From Senimuribacter intestinalis (lineage in GTDB: Bacteria > Bacillota > Clostridia > Peptostreptococcales > Anaerovoracaceae): DNA of 64,000 bases. Made by a program: the position numbers and the translations under genes. Below are positions 35,687 through 44,386 of this stretch, one piece after another (position 1 is the first letter of the stretch; the number at the start of each line of letters is the position of its first letter). Below the pieces are notes generated by a model that had not been told where the DNA came from, made no database searches, and worked only from the letters and a program-made list of their open reading frames with translations. The stretch is taken from assembly GCA_943192975.1 (NCBI GenBank), contig CALPCJ010000010.1, forward strand, positions 56,223-120,222, read 5' to 3'.

Positions 35687-36750
35687 TGAAAGAAATACAT
35701 GGCGGAAATATTTATAAATACGACCACAAGGTCTATGACTTTTCAGCTAATCTCAATCCTCTCGGCATGCCGGAGGAAGTGAAGACGGCGATTGCAGAAC
35801 ATATAGACCGGTACGAAAGCTATCCTGACCCGCAGAACAGGGAGCTGACCGAGGCGCTTAGTTTGTATCACAGTGTGCCGAAAGAGTGTATCTGCTGCGG
35901 TAATGGGGCGGCAGACATCATCTTTCGTATCGCTTTAGGCTTGCGACCGCAGAAGTCACTTGTTCTGGCGCCGACTTTTTCGGAGTATGAACAGGCGTTG
36001 AAAGCTTGCGGCAGTACTGTAGTCTATCACTTTCTTGCAGAGGAGAAGGGATTTCGGCTGCAGGAAGATGTGCTAAAAGCTATTGATGAGAGTCTGGATA
36101 TGATGTTTCTTTGCAATCCTAACAATCCGACTGGCATACCGACAGAGCGGGAATTGGTGCTTGCCATTGCGCAGAAATGTGAAAGATGCGGCGTTACCTT
36201 AGTCATAGACGAGTGCTTTACAGAGTTTTTGGACGAAGAAGAGCGCTATTCGGTTCTGGCTGATGTGCAGCGCCTTGAAAACGTTATTATTTTAAAGGCA
36301 TTTACAAAGATATATGCTATGGCTGGACTTAGACTGGGATATTGCATCTGCGCAAATACTGTACAGGCCGAAATCATCAGAGAGACGCTGCAGCCCTGGT
36401 CGGTATCTACTGTAGCAGCAAAAGCAGGCTGTGCGGCACTTAAGTTGACGGGGTTTGTGGAGAAAACGAAAACATATATCAAAGAAAATCGGGAGTTTCT
36501 TGTAAAAGGATTGATAGATTTGGGCTACAAAGTGTATAATACAAAGGCGAACTATATTTTTTTCAGAAGTGCCAGGGATATCCGAAAACCGCTGGAAGCC
36601 TTTGATATTATTGTAAGAAGCTGCAGCAATTATATTTCTCTTGATGAGCAGTATTACCGAATCGCTGTAAGAACCAGAGAGGAAAATATTTATTTTTTAA
36701 AGTGTCTTGGAGAAATTACAGAGGGAAGAGAGGAACCTATCCATGGCTAA
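35686..36750 (+). CDS. cobD: Threonine-phosphate decarboxylase CobD
   Basis: A class-I-aminotransferase-fold PLP enzyme of 354 residues: DFSANLNPLGMPEEV, CGNGAADIIFRIA, LCNPNNPTGIP, and the lysine motif KAFTKIYAMAGLRLGY. SANLNPLG and position beside cbiB distinguish CobD from histidinol-phosphate aminotransferase. It supplies the aminopropanol phosphate that CbiB attaches. ATG overlaps the cbiB TAA. Confidence 0.92.
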   Translation: MKEIHGGNIYKYDHKVYDFSANLNPLGMPEEVKTAIAEHIDRYESYPDPQNRELTEALSLYHSVPKECICCGNGAADIIFRIALGLRPQKSLVLAPTFSEYEQALKACGSTVVYHFLAEEKGFRLQEDVLKAIDESLDMMFLCNPNNPTGIPTERELVLAIAQKCERCGVTLVIDECFTEFLDEEERYSVLADVQRLENVIILKAFTKIYAMAGLRLGYCICANTVQAEIIRETLQPWSVSTVAAKAGCAALKLTGFVEKTKTYIKENREFLVKGLIDLGYKVYNTKANYIFFRSARDIRKPLEAFDIIVRSCSNYISLDEQYYRIAVRTREENIYFLKCLGEITEGREEPIHG

Positions 36751-38188
36751 AACAATTATGATACTGGGAACCTGCTCTAATGCCGGAAAGAGTGTGGTAA
36801 CTGCGGGAATTTGCAGAATCTTAAAGCAGGACGGCTATAAAGTAGCTCCCTTTAAAGCGCAGAATATGGCGCTGAATTCCTTTATCACCAAAGATGGTAT
36901 GGAAATGGGCAGAGCGCAGGTGATGCAGGCGGAGGCATGTCAGATTGAACCAGACTGCCGTATGAACCCTGTGCTGCTCAAGCCGACCAGCGACAAGGGC
37001 TCGCAGGTCATCATCAACGGGGAAGTGTACGGCACCCTGACAGCAAAGGATTTTTACAAAGAAAAAGGAAGATTTCGTGAAAATATCAGACAGGCTTTTG
37101 AGAGTCTTTCCAGGGACTACGATGTTATCGTCATGGAGGGGGCGGGAAGCCCTGCGGAAATCAACTTAAAAGAAGAAGATTTGGTGAACATGGGCATGGC
37201 AAGGATGGCGGATGCGCCGGTGCTTCTTGTAGGAGATATTGACAGAGGCGGCGTTTTTGCTTCCTTAGCAGGTACTATGCTGCTCTTTGACGAGGAAGAA
37301 AAAGAAAGAGTCAAAGGTGTAATCATCAATAAATTCAGAGGTGATGTGACAATTTTGGAACCAGGGCTTCGCATGCTGGAAGATATCATTTCCGTACCGG
37401 TGGCAGGCGTAGTTCCTTATATGGAACTGGATCTTGACGATGAGGATAGTCTGACTGACCGCTTTGCAAACCGTAAAGGTGAGGTTCTTGTGGATATCGC
37501 TGTCATTCGCACGCCGAGAATATCCAATTTTACCGACTTTAATCCCTTTGAATATATTGACGGGGTGGGCGTAAGGTACGCAGGGTCGGTTCATGAGCTG
37601 GGAAATCCGGACCTCATTATACTGCCGGGCACAAAGAACACCATGGCGGATCTTTTGTGGCTGCGTCAGTCAGGTCTTGAGGCTGCCGTTTTGAAACACC
37701 ATGCCAAGGGAAAGCCGATTTTCGGCATCTGCGGCGGATTCCAAATGTTGGGACAAAGTCTGTCAGATCCAAAGGGTGTGGAACATGGAGGTCAGATGAG
37801 CGGAATCGGTCTGCTCCCCCACAGTACTGAATTTGGGAATGAGAAAATCAGAACCAATGCGACAGGGGTACTATCTGACGTAGATGGCATTTTTGCTGCT
37901 CTGTCAGGCAAAACATATCAAGGCTATGAAATCCACATGGGCACCTCGGGCGCCAGTGGCAATATCATAAACGATGGAAATGTTTACGGCACCTATATTC
38001 ACGGCATTTTTGACAAAGAGGAAATTGCAAAAGCTGTCATAGAGGCTCTTCTGGCTGAAAAAGGCATGGATTTTACTGATGTAAAGGCATTTGATGTTGA
38101 CGCGTATAAGCAGGTGCAGTATGATATTCTTGCAGACAATTTACGCGCTGCACTGGATATGGATTTGATTTATAGTTTGATTAGATAA
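36743..38188 (+). CDS. cbiP: Cobyric acid synthase CbiP
   Basis: CbiP amidates b, d, e and g carboxylates. GTCSNAGKSVVTAGICRIL, PFKAQNMALNSFIT, MEGAGSPAEINLKE, DIDRGGVFASLAG and the glutaminase elbow FGICGGFQMLGQ; HMGTSG and TYIHGIFD complete the site. ATG at 36743 with AGAGGAA upstream gives 481 residues; the frame to 36707 would lie inside cobD. Confidence 0.95.
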   Translation: MAKTIMILGTCSNAGKSVVTAGICRILKQDGYKVAPFKAQNMALNSFITKDGMEMGRAQVMQAEACQIEPDCRMNPVLLKPTSDKGSQVIINGEVYGTLTAKDFYKEKGRFRENIRQAFESLSRDYDVIVMEGAGSPAEINLKEEDLVNMGMARMADAPVLLVGDIDRGGVFASLAGTMLLFDEEEKERVKGVIINKFRGDVTILEPGLRMLEDIISVPVAGVVPYMELDLDDEDSLTDRFANRKGEVLVDIAVIRTPRISNFTDFNPFEYIDGVGVRYAGSVHELGNPDLIILPGTKNTMADLLWLRQSGLEAAVLKHHAKGKPIFGICGGFQMLGQSLSDPKGVEHGGQMSGIGLLPHSTEFGNEKIRTNATGVLSDVDGIFAALSGKTYQGYEIHMGTSGASGNIINDGNVYGTYIHGIFDKEEIAKAVIEALLAEKGMDFTDVKAFDVDAYKQVQYDILADNLRAALDMDLIYSLIR

Positions 38189-38201
38189 CAGGAGGAAGAA
38201 T

Positions 38202-38738
38202 ATGAAAAAGAATGATTTAGGCTTAGTACACATTTATTGTGGTGAAGGAAAGGGAAAGACAACCTGTTCTGTGGGTCTTACTGTAAGAGCCTGCGGATAT
38301 GGTCTCCACGTTTTATTCATGCAGTTTCTGAAATCCGGAGACAGCAGCGAACTGAAGATTCTAAAGAGTCTGCCGGGCATTGAGGTACTGGGAACGAAAC
38401 CGATTAAAAAATTTTCCTTCCAGATGACTGAAGAAGAAAAGGAAGAAACCAGACAGATTAATGCAGAGCAATTTGCAGATATGGTAAAAATGCTGGAAAA
38501 CGACCACTACGATATGCTGGTGCTGGACGAAGTGCTTGGCTCCATTGAAGCAGGACTTCTCGACGATCAGCTGATTGTGAACTTTTTGAAGAATCGTCCG
38601 GAGCAGCTTGAGGTCGTAATGACCGGCAGATATCCAACTGAAGAGCTTGAGGAACTTGCTGACTATGTTTCCAGAATCGACAAAGTAAAGCACCCTTACG
38701 ACAAGGGAATTCCGGCAAGGGCAGGTATTGAAGCATAA
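38202..38738 (+). CDS. cobA: Cob(I)yrinic acid a,c-diamide adenosyltransferase (CobA/BtuR)
   Basis: GLVHIYCGEGKGKTTCSVGLTVRA carries the ATP-binding P-loop; FMQFLKSGDSSE, LVLDEVLGSIEAGLL and VVMTGRYPTEEL are family features. It adds the 5'-deoxyadenosyl upper ligand. 178 residues. AGGAGGAAGA precedes the ATG and the next gene overlaps its stop. Confidence 0.93.
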   Translation: MKKNDLGLVHIYCGEGKGKTTCSVGLTVRACGYGLHVLFMQFLKSGDSSELKILKSLPGIEVLGTKPIKKFSFQMTEEEKEETRQINAEQFADMVKMLENDHYDMLVLDEVLGSIEAGLLDDQLIVNFLKNRPEQLEVVMTGRYPTEELEELADYVSRIDKVKHPYDKGIPARAGIEA

Positions 38739-39364
38739 TGAAAATCGAAAATATTAAACCTGATCAAATAGAAGCAAAGAGTTTTGAAATTATTGGAGAA
38801 ATTCTCGGCGACAAGAAACTGGATTCTCGCTATGAGGCGGTGATTAAGCGCTGCATTCATACCTCTGCAGATTTTGAGTATGCGGATAGTTTATACTTTA
38901 CAGATGGTATTATTGAAACCGTGCAGGATGCCATCCGAAACGGCGCATATATTGTAACGGATACCAAGATGGCGCAGGCGGGCATTAACAAGAAACGCAT
39001 CGAGGCATACGGCGGGAAGGTGCTTTGCTTTATCGGAGACGAGGATGTGGCGCAGGAAGCAAAGGCAAGAGGTGTAACCCGTTCTCTGGTCAGCATGGAA
39101 AAAGCGGCGCAGCTTGATCGGCCGGTTATTTTTGCAATCGGCAATGCGCCCACTGCGCTGATTTCTATCTGTGATTTAGTAAAGGCAGGAAAGCTTAGAC
39201 CTGCGGCAGTCATCGGCGTACCGGTGGGATTTGTCAATGTAGTAGAATCTAAGGAGCAGATTATCAAGCTTGGGGTGCCTGCCATTGTGGCACGGGGCAG
39301 AAAGGGCGGAAGTAATATTGCTGCGGCCATTGTCAATGCAATCCAGTACAAAATTGAAGACTAA
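38738..39364 (+). CDS. cbiC: Cobalt-precorrin-8X methylmutase CbiC
   Basis: CbiC moves a methyl from C11 to C12 to give cobyrinate. RCIHTSADFEYADSLYF contains the catalytic His; VTDTKMAQAGINKKR, AIGNAPTALISIC, IGVPVGFVNVVESKE and RGRKGGSNIAAAIVNA are diagnostic. 208 residues. Last gene of the operon; a terminator follows. Confidence 0.95.
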   Translation: MKIENIKPDQIEAKSFEIIGEILGDKKLDSRYEAVIKRCIHTSADFEYADSLYFTDGIIETVQDAIRNGAYIVTDTKMAQAGINKKRIEAYGGKVLCFIGDEDVAQEAKARGVTRSLVSMEKAAQLDRPVIFAIGNAPTALISICDLVKAGKLRPAAVIGVPVGFVNVVESKEQIIKLGVPAIVARGRKGGSNIAAAIVNAIQYKIED

Positions 39365-39373
39365 AACTTTTAC

Positions 39374-39402
39374 AAAACCGTCATATCCATGGCGGTTTTT
39401 TC
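39374..39402 (+). terminator. Terminator of the cobalamin operon
   Basis: AAAACCG at 39374-39380 pairs with CGGTTTT at 39393-39399 with an inner CAT/ATG pairing, followed by TTTC. It ends the operon 10 bases after cbiC and overlaps the candidate spoIVA promoter. Confidence 0.7.
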
Positions 39403-39409
39403 ATATATT
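39381..39409 (+). promoter_or_regulatory. Candidate sigma-E-type sporulation promoter of spoIVA
   Basis: TCATAT at 39381-39386 and CATATATT at 39402-39409 resemble the sigma-E -35 (TCATATT-like) and -10 (CATACAAT-like) elements; the gap is 15 bases. spoIVA is a mother-cell sigma-E gene in Bacillus. The start would fall near 39416, before GAGGATGAAGG. No vegetative promoter is evident. Confidence 0.5.
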
Positions 39410-39442
39410 CTGAATAAGTTATGTGAGAAAGAGGATGAAGGT

Positions 39443-40939
39443 ATGACTGATGGAAATATTTATAAGAGTATAGCGGAGAGAACCGGCGGAGAGATTTATG
39501 CCGGCGTGGTAGGACCTGTCAGGACGGGGAAATCCACATTTATCAAAAGATTTATGGAACTGTTTGTTGTGCCGGGTATTGAAAATACATATGCCAGAAC
39601 CAGGGTGGTGGATCAGCTGCCCCAGAGCGGCGACGGCAGAACCATTACGACGACGGAGCCGAAATTTGTGCCGGAAGAGGCAGTCAAAGTAAAAATTAAT
39701 CATGCAGCCATGGAAATCAGACTGGTAGACTGTGTGGGATATCTGGTACCTGGTGTCCTTGGACATCAGGAAGATGGAAAAAGCCGCATGGTAAAGACAC
39801 CGTGGGATAAAGCGGAAATGCCTTTTGAACAGGCGGCAGAGAGGGGAACCGAGAAAGTCATCACCGACCATTCCACCGTCGGCATTATGGTAACCTGTGA
39901 CGGCAGTTTTGGGGAAATTCCAAGAGAGGCTTACGAGGGGGCAGAAGAAAAGACTGTTTCTCAGCTGAAGGCGCTGGGAAAGCCTTTTGTCATTGTGCTG
40001 AACAGTGCGATACCGGCATCTAATGCATGTCAGAACCTGGAAAAAGAACTTTCGGAAAAATATGCAGCGCCGGTGATTGCGGCTGATTGTGCAGTAATGG
40101 ATAGAAGTGTGCCGGAGCAGATTTTTGATGAGCTTTTGAAACAGTTTCCAGTCAGTGAAATCTTTATTGACTTGCCGGAATATATGGATGCGCTTTCTCA
40201 GAACCACTATATTAAGGCGGGGATTGTCAGGACTGTCTGTGAGTGGATGGATGGCATAGATACCATCAGTAGTGTGGAACAGACGGTACAAATGCTTTCT
40301 GCTAATGCCCATGTGAAGGAAGTGTCTGTTCAGCATTCCGAAATGGCTACGGGCAGAGTGTACATCGATGTCAAGCTGCAGGAAGGACTTTATTATCAGA
40401 TTATGGAGGAACTGCTCGGTCAGCCGGTACGAAGCGACAGAGAACTGTTTATGCTCCTTTCTGAATACGCCGGTGCAAAGCGCGCCTACGACGATATGGC
40501 GCAGGCTCTTGAAAAAGTAAAATCCACCGGATATGGAATTGTTCATCCAAAACTGTCTCAAATGAATCTGGGAAAGCCGGAGGTCTTTAAACAGGGCAGC
40601 AAGTATGGCGTGCGACTGGTCGCTTCGGCACCTTGTCTGCACATGGTGAGAACCGATATCAGCACGGAGATTTCACCTATTGTGGGGACGGAACAGCAGT
40701 CTGCGGATTTGGCAAAATATCTGATGGAAAAGTTTGATGTAGCGGAGAATGCTGAAGGTACTGAAAGCAGCGATATCTGGGATACCAATCTCTTTGGAAA
40801 ATCCCTGCAGGAGCTGGTGGCAGAGCAGATGGAAGGTAAGCTGACCGCAATGCCGGAAAGCCTGCAGGTCAAGGTGCAGAGGTCACTACAGAAGATCAGC
40901 AACGAGGGGAAGGATTATTTTATCTGTATTATTTTATAA
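39443..40939 (+). CDS. spoIVA: Stage IV sporulation protein A (SpoIVA)
   Basis: SpoIVA is the ATPase that polymerises on the forespore to form the coat basement layer. The P-loop is GPVRTGKSTFIKRFMELFV; RTRVVDQLPQSGDGRTITTTEPKF, DCVGYLVPGVLGH and GTEKVITDHSTVGI are highly conserved. The C-terminus ends YFICIIL, as usual. ATG at 39443 gives 498 residues. Its presence shows the organism carries the endospore programme. Confidence 0.96.
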   Translation: MTDGNIYKSIAERTGGEIYAGVVGPVRTGKSTFIKRFMELFVVPGIENTYARTRVVDQLPQSGDGRTITTTEPKFVPEEAVKVKINHAAMEIRLVDCVGYLVPGVLGHQEDGKSRMVKTPWDKAEMPFEQAAERGTEKVITDHSTVGIMVTCDGSFGEIPREAYEGAEEKTVSQLKALGKPFVIVLNSAIPASNACQNLEKELSEKYAAPVIAADCAVMDRSVPEQIFDELLKQFPVSEIFIDLPEYMDALSQNHYIKAGIVRTVCEWMDGIDTISSVEQTVQMLSANAHVKEVSVQHSEMATGRVYIDVKLQEGLYYQIMEELLGQPVRSDRELFMLLSEYAGAKRAYDDMAQALEKVKSTGYGIVHPKLSQMNLGKPEVFKQGSKYGVRLVASAPCLHMVRTDISTEISPIVGTEQQSADLAKYLMEKFDVAENAEGTESSDIWDTNLFGKSLQELVAEQMEGKLTAMPESLQVKVQRSLQKISNEGKDYFICIIL

Positions 40940-40949
40940 GTGTGGAGCG

Positions 40950-40978
40950 GAGGACTGCCAGGGCAGTCCTCTTTTTCT
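40950..40978 (+). terminator. Terminator after spoIVA
   Basis: GAGGACTGCC (40950-40959) pairs with GGCAGTCCTC (40962-40971) and runs into TTTTTC. Strong intrinsic terminator. Confidence 0.88.
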
Positions 40979-41086
40979 TATGTGACGGCAATATCATTAG
41001 CTTGCGGTGAAAAGAGCAGCGACAATCTGGACAGGGTGATGAAGCGTGCATTGGGAGTATATTGGGATAAAGGCTATATTTAGGAT

Positions 41087-41240
41087 AACAGGACAAAATA
41101 AGATTAAACAGGAATATATCTGGTTAAAGGTGAAACTAGTTAAATATGATATAGTAAGTTATGCGGCTTACAGTATTTAAAAATAGTTCATATAATATGA
41201 ATTTTAAATCAATTTTATTTATGGTATGAATCTTGCGTGA
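41087..41240 (+). promoter_or_regulatory. Sigma-54-type promoter and upstream region of the sigma-factor operon
   Basis: TGGTATGAATCTTGC at 41222-41236 fits the -24/-12 pattern (TGG, then TTGC, with GG and GC 12 bases apart). An upstream box AAGATTAAACAGG lies at 41100-41112, about 110 bases before, a usual place for an activator site. The whole stretch resembles 50868-51020, so it is conserved as a unit. No AAA+ activator is encoded in the window. Confidence 0.65.
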
Positions 41241-41307
41241 TATTCATAATAGAAAGTTTTTTATCTGAAATGAATCGTAGTAAAGGATTATTTAGGAGAA
41301 TCTAGTT

Positions 41308-41817
41308 ATGGGAGATGGCAAGAAAAAGTATGAATCGTTTGAAGAATTATATGCATCAGCTCATCGGTTGGTATACTTATTTATCAGAGATTATACAAAT
41401 GACTGGTATACGGCTGAGGAACTCTCTTCGATTATATGGCTTAAAGTTGCAGAGCAACCAGAATTCTATCTTGAGCATGAAATTTTATGGGTTCACAATT
41501 ATATTAGAGTCATGGTAAAGAATGAGTTCTGTGAACAGTATAGAATTCAGGTAAGGCGAAATAGGAGTCTTGAAAAAGTTGCAGAGCTTTCAGACATTCC
41601 TAAGTCGGCAGAAGAAGAGATTATTCTGAAAGAGAATCTGGAAAGATTATATAATATAAGGATCGGTCTATCTGTGGAAGAAAGGCAGCTGCTTGATTTA
41701 AGATTTGATCAGGAGCTTAGTGTAAAGGAAACTGGAAATGCCATGGGACTTAAACAAAGCACAGTAAAAATGCGTCAGCAGAGACTTTTAATGAAGCTAA
41801 GAAGGATGTTGGATTAA
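41308..41817 (+). CDS. RNA polymerase sigma factor, sigma-70/ECF type
   Basis: The 169-residue protein has region 2 (LVYLFIRDYTNDWYTAEELS) and region 4 (LSVEERQLLDLRFDQELSVK then ETGNAMGLKQSTVKMRQQR). There is no region 3, as in ECF factors. TTAGGAGAATCTAG precedes the ATG. A DUF4367 membrane protein follows after 33 bases, a common sigma/anti-sigma-like pairing. It is transcribed from a sigma-54-type promoter. Confidence 0.85.
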   Translation: MGDGKKKYESFEELYASAHRLVYLFIRDYTNDWYTAEELSSIIWLKVAEQPEFYLEHEILWVHNYIRVMVKNEFCEQYRIQVRRNRSLEKVAELSDIPKSAEEEIILKENLERLYNIRIGLSVEERQLLDLRFDQELSVKETGNAMGLKQSTVKMRQQRLLMKLRRMLD

Positions 41818-41850
41818 ATCGTTGAAATAATAAAGATAATGAGGAACAGT

Positions 41851-42522
41851 ATGAGAGAGAAATTTAATTTACCTGAGGATATGTATTTTCAAAAAGATGG
41901 GGAACCGATTAGTATTATGGATATCGAGCCGGATCCAAAAATTTTAAATCTAGCTAGAGAATTTGATGAAAAACAAGCAAAAAAGAAAAAAATACAGCGT
42001 AAAAGGCATTTTGTGCAAGTTGCAGCAATGATTATGGTTTGCTTCGTGACTTTTTCGGCAATTACACTGGAAAGTTCTGATGCGTTTAGGCTGAAAATTT
42101 ATCAGATTTTCTCTATTCAAGATGAGGGTTCAGCGGCTCTTCTTTCACAGGATGAATATGATTTGATTGGTGACTGGAAGGATTACTGGTATCCGACATA
42201 TATTCCAGAAGGATTTGTTTTACAGGCTGCAGAAAAAACTGAGTTTGAAAAAGTTATGTTGTTTTCTTCAGATGCGAGGGAGGAGTGCCGTATTCGAGAA
42301 ATTCCTATGGATGCGGCTATAACTGTAGATACAGAACATACTTCTATTGAAGAAGTTAAAATAGGTTATCATAATGGATTCTTGATGGTTACTGAAGAAT
42401 ATGATTCTTTGAGTATTTATTGGTCAACTGAAGATAGACAGCTATGTATTGAAATGACAGGAAAGCATGATAAAGATACACTGCTAAAAATAGCTGAAAA
42501 AATGGAATATAGAGAAAGATAA
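41851..42522 (+). CDS. DUF4367-type membrane protein, probable partner of the sigma factor
   Basis: 223 residues: a charged cytoplasmic N-terminus (about 60 residues), one transmembrane helix (HFVQVAAMIMVCFVTFSAIT), then an extracytoplasmic domain. The segment YWYPTYIPEGFVLQAAEK and the final CIEMTGKHDKDTLLKIAEKME match DUF4367 C-terminal domains. The ATG at 41851 has GAGGAACA directly upstream; the ATG 12 bases earlier has none. An anti-sigma role is inferred from position. Confidence 0.75.
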   Translation: MREKFNLPEDMYFQKDGEPISIMDIEPDPKILNLAREFDEKQAKKKKIQRKRHFVQVAAMIMVCFVTFSAITLESSDAFRLKIYQIFSIQDEGSAALLSQDEYDLIGDWKDYWYPTYIPEGFVLQAAEKTEFEKVMLFSSDAREECRIREIPMDAAITVDTEHTSIEEVKIGYHNGFLMVTEEYDSLSIYWSTEDRQLCIEMTGKHDKDTLLKIAEKMEYRER

Positions 42523-42752
42523 GGTAAAAAGCGCTTAAGGGAACCTGGTTTACCGGTTGTGACCGGAATTTACATTGGCAATTAAAATCACAAGGAAAGT
42601 TTACATTACAATTATATTTAAGAAAAATATTTACGAATTATGGCTATGATATTGGGCAGATTGGTACCGAACCGTCATCTTTACTTTTTGGAATGGATGA
42701 TTCATTCCCTTTTGGATATGATTCAAACGTTAATATTACAGATAAATTATAT
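42523..42752 (+). pseudogene. Internal fragment of a peptide-maturation (TIGR04066-like) gene, cut by the mobile element
   Basis: Directly after the DUF4367 stop, untracked frames encode PGLPVVTGIYIGN, then after a one-base loss near 42583, QGKFTLQLYLRKIFTNYGYD, IGQIGTEPSSLLFGMDDSFP and FGYDSNVNITD. The order (GxxGKFTLQLYLR, then IGTEPSSLLFG) is that of TIGR04066-like or DUF1611-like proteins. The carboxyl half lies at 47818-48297 on the other side of the element. The N-terminus is missing, so the gene was damaged more than once. Family name is from memory. Confidence 0.7.
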
Positions 42753-42790
42753 ATGTCTTTTTGACTATCTTTTTATATCTTCTCAAATGT

Positions 42791-42837
42791 CCGCAAAGCC
42801 TTATTTTATGGGCTCTACGGGCATTTTGCATTTGCGG
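42791..42837. terminator. Hairpin beyond the integrase gene
   Basis: CCGCAAA at 42791-42797 can pair with TTTGCGG at 42831-42837. It lies about 75 bases beyond the integrase stop, so it may end the leftward transcript or protect the element's end. Confidence 0.4.
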
Positions 42838-42910
42838 TAAACCTCATATATCTAGGTCTATCTTCTTATATTTTCTCTATCAAACGTGGTTAAAATCGTG
42901 GTAAATACTT

Positions 42911-44104
42911 CTATGCGATTAGACGCTGAACCTCTGATTTTGCGGTATCTATGGACGCATGAGCGTACCAGTTCATTGTGATACTGATGTTTGAATGCCC
43001 CATGATATACTGTAAATCTTTCGGGTTCATGTTCCTGCCTGCCAATCTCGTGCAGAACGTATGGCGTAGCGTATGCGGTGTGATATGTGGCAGGGGATTG
43101 TCCTCGTGGTGTTTGTTGTATTTCTTTACCATACGGACAAATAAGGCGTTGTAATCAATCGCCACTTTGGGATTGCCTTTCGGATTGATGAACAGAAAAT
43201 CTTTGTATCCGTCTATCTCTATCAGTTTCCCTTTTGTGCGTTTCCTTATGACCCGTTGAAATGCCTGTATCGTTTCTCTGCTTAATGGAACTTGCCTTAT
43301 TCCGTTCTTTGTCTTAGGCGTTTCAATATAATAGCCCTGTTCCTTGCTTTTTAATAACTGGTGGTCGATAACCACAACCTCATTCTTGAAATCAATATCG
43401 GCTACTGTCAGTCCGCACAATTCCGAGATACGAAGTCCAGTCTTTAACAGTATCAGCACATCATCATAATACTTGTGATACACGTTGTCCGTTTTGATGA
43501 ATGACAGTAAGGCTTGTTCCTGTTCCTCTGTCAATGCGACTTTCTCTTTCGTATCATTTTCTAGGACTTCACTCAGCTTGAAATCAAAAGGGTTCTTCCT
43601 CACACAATCGTCCTGTATGGCGATATAGAATGACGCTTTTAACGAGCGTTTATGGTTGTTAATGGTATTGTAGGAAAAGCCCTTTTCTTTCATGCGTAAC
43701 GCCCATTCCTTAGCGTCAGAGGGTTTTATCGTATCAATGCTCCTAGCACCCAGCTTGTCCTCTTTCAATAACCGCATGAGCTGTTCCCGTTGTTTCTGTG
43801 TGCTTTTCTTCACGTTTGCCCTCTGTGCGTTCTGTTTGGCGTAGAGCTGGCAAAGCGTCATTTTCTTGCCTGTGCTGTCGATACCGTCCTCCATATCCCG
43901 TCTTATCTGCTGTTCCAGTTCTCGGAGCGAGGGTTTTTCCCGTTTTCCCTTTGGTGTCGGGTCTGTGGGTGTCAATCTCCAGGCATACACATATTTTGTG
44001 TTTCCAAATGCGTCCACATATTTATATAAGTATTTTCCGTCTGTTCGTTGGCTCTCTCCAGTATGCAGGATACGTCCTTTGTTATCCCGTCTTTTTTCTT
44101 TCAT
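42911..44104 (-). CDS. int: Tyrosine recombinase/integrase, Tn916 type
   Basis: 397 residues. An N-terminal arm-binding domain (MKEKRRDNKGRILHTGESQR, KYVDAFGNTKYVYAWRL) is followed by a SAM-like core-binding domain and the catalytic domain. Catalytic residues are visible: LLKTGLRISELCGL (Arg), HTLRHTFCTRLAGR (His-x-x-Arg) and the closing tyrosine region MGHSNISITMNWYAHA. The excisionase gene lies 78 bases upstream. Confidence 0.95.
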   Translation of the reverse strand: MKEKRRDNKGRILHTGESQRTDGKYLYKYVDAFGNTKYVYAWRLTPTDPTPKGKREKPSLRELEQQIRRDMEDGIDSTGKKMTLCQLYAKQNAQRANVKKSTQKQREQLMRLLKEDKLGARSIDTIKPSDAKEWALRMKEKGFSYNTINNHKRSLKASFYIAIQDDCVRKNPFDFKLSEVLENDTKEKVALTEEQEQALLSFIKTDNVYHKYYDDVLILLKTGLRISELCGLTVADIDFKNEVVVIDHQLLKSKEQGYYIETPKTKNGIRQVPLSRETIQAFQRVIRKRTKGKLIEIDGYKDFLFINPKGNPKVAIDYNALFVRMVKKYNKHHEDNPLPHITPHTLRHTFCTRLAGRNMNPKDLQYIMGHSNISITMNWYAHASIDTAKSEVQRLIA

Positions 44105-44182
44105 GGTGTCTGCTCCTTTCCTTGTTGGAAAGAGCCTTGATATGACTTGTGGTCATCATAACACATACAAGGCTCATTTGCA

Positions 44183-44386
44183 CTAGATAGCGTCCAATTT
44201 GTCAATAACCTGTTCAAACTGTCGGCGTTTAATCTGTATGCGGTTGCCATTCATAATGAGCCAGCCAGTGTCTTTGTTTTCCTCTGCCAATCGTCTTAAC
44301 TTGTTTTCTCCGATACGGAAATATTTTGACGCTTCTTCAATGGTAAGGGTGTATTTTTCCCATACGGGAATATCGTTGTTGTTCAT
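44183..44386 (-). CDS. xis: Excisionase, Tn916 Xis type
   Basis: 67-residue winged-helix protein: YTLTIEEASKYFRIGENKLR, RLAEENKDTGWLIMNGNR, then IQIKRRQFEQVIDKLDAI. This is very close to Tn916 Xis. It shares its first base with the MobT/Rep stop, so they are translated together. Confidence 0.94.
   Translation of the reverse strand: MNNNDIPVWEKYTLTIEEASKYFRIGENKLRRLAEENKDTGWLIMNGNRIQIKRRQFEQVIDKLDAI

Noticed and set aside
35686..36750. Histidinol-phosphate aminotransferase
   Set aside because: The fold is shared, but SANLNPLG and location between cbiB and cbiP identify the cobalamin enzyme CobD.
39419..40642. 407-codon minus-strand open frame opposite spoIVA
   Set aside because: Antisense shadow of a strongly conserved gene; rich in R, H, C and F without recognisable motifs.
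40981..41084. GTG-started frame of about 33 codons ending KRALGVYWDKGYI
   Set aside because: Protein-like but no ribosome site, lies between the spoIVA terminator and the sigma-54-type region; at best a gene remnant.
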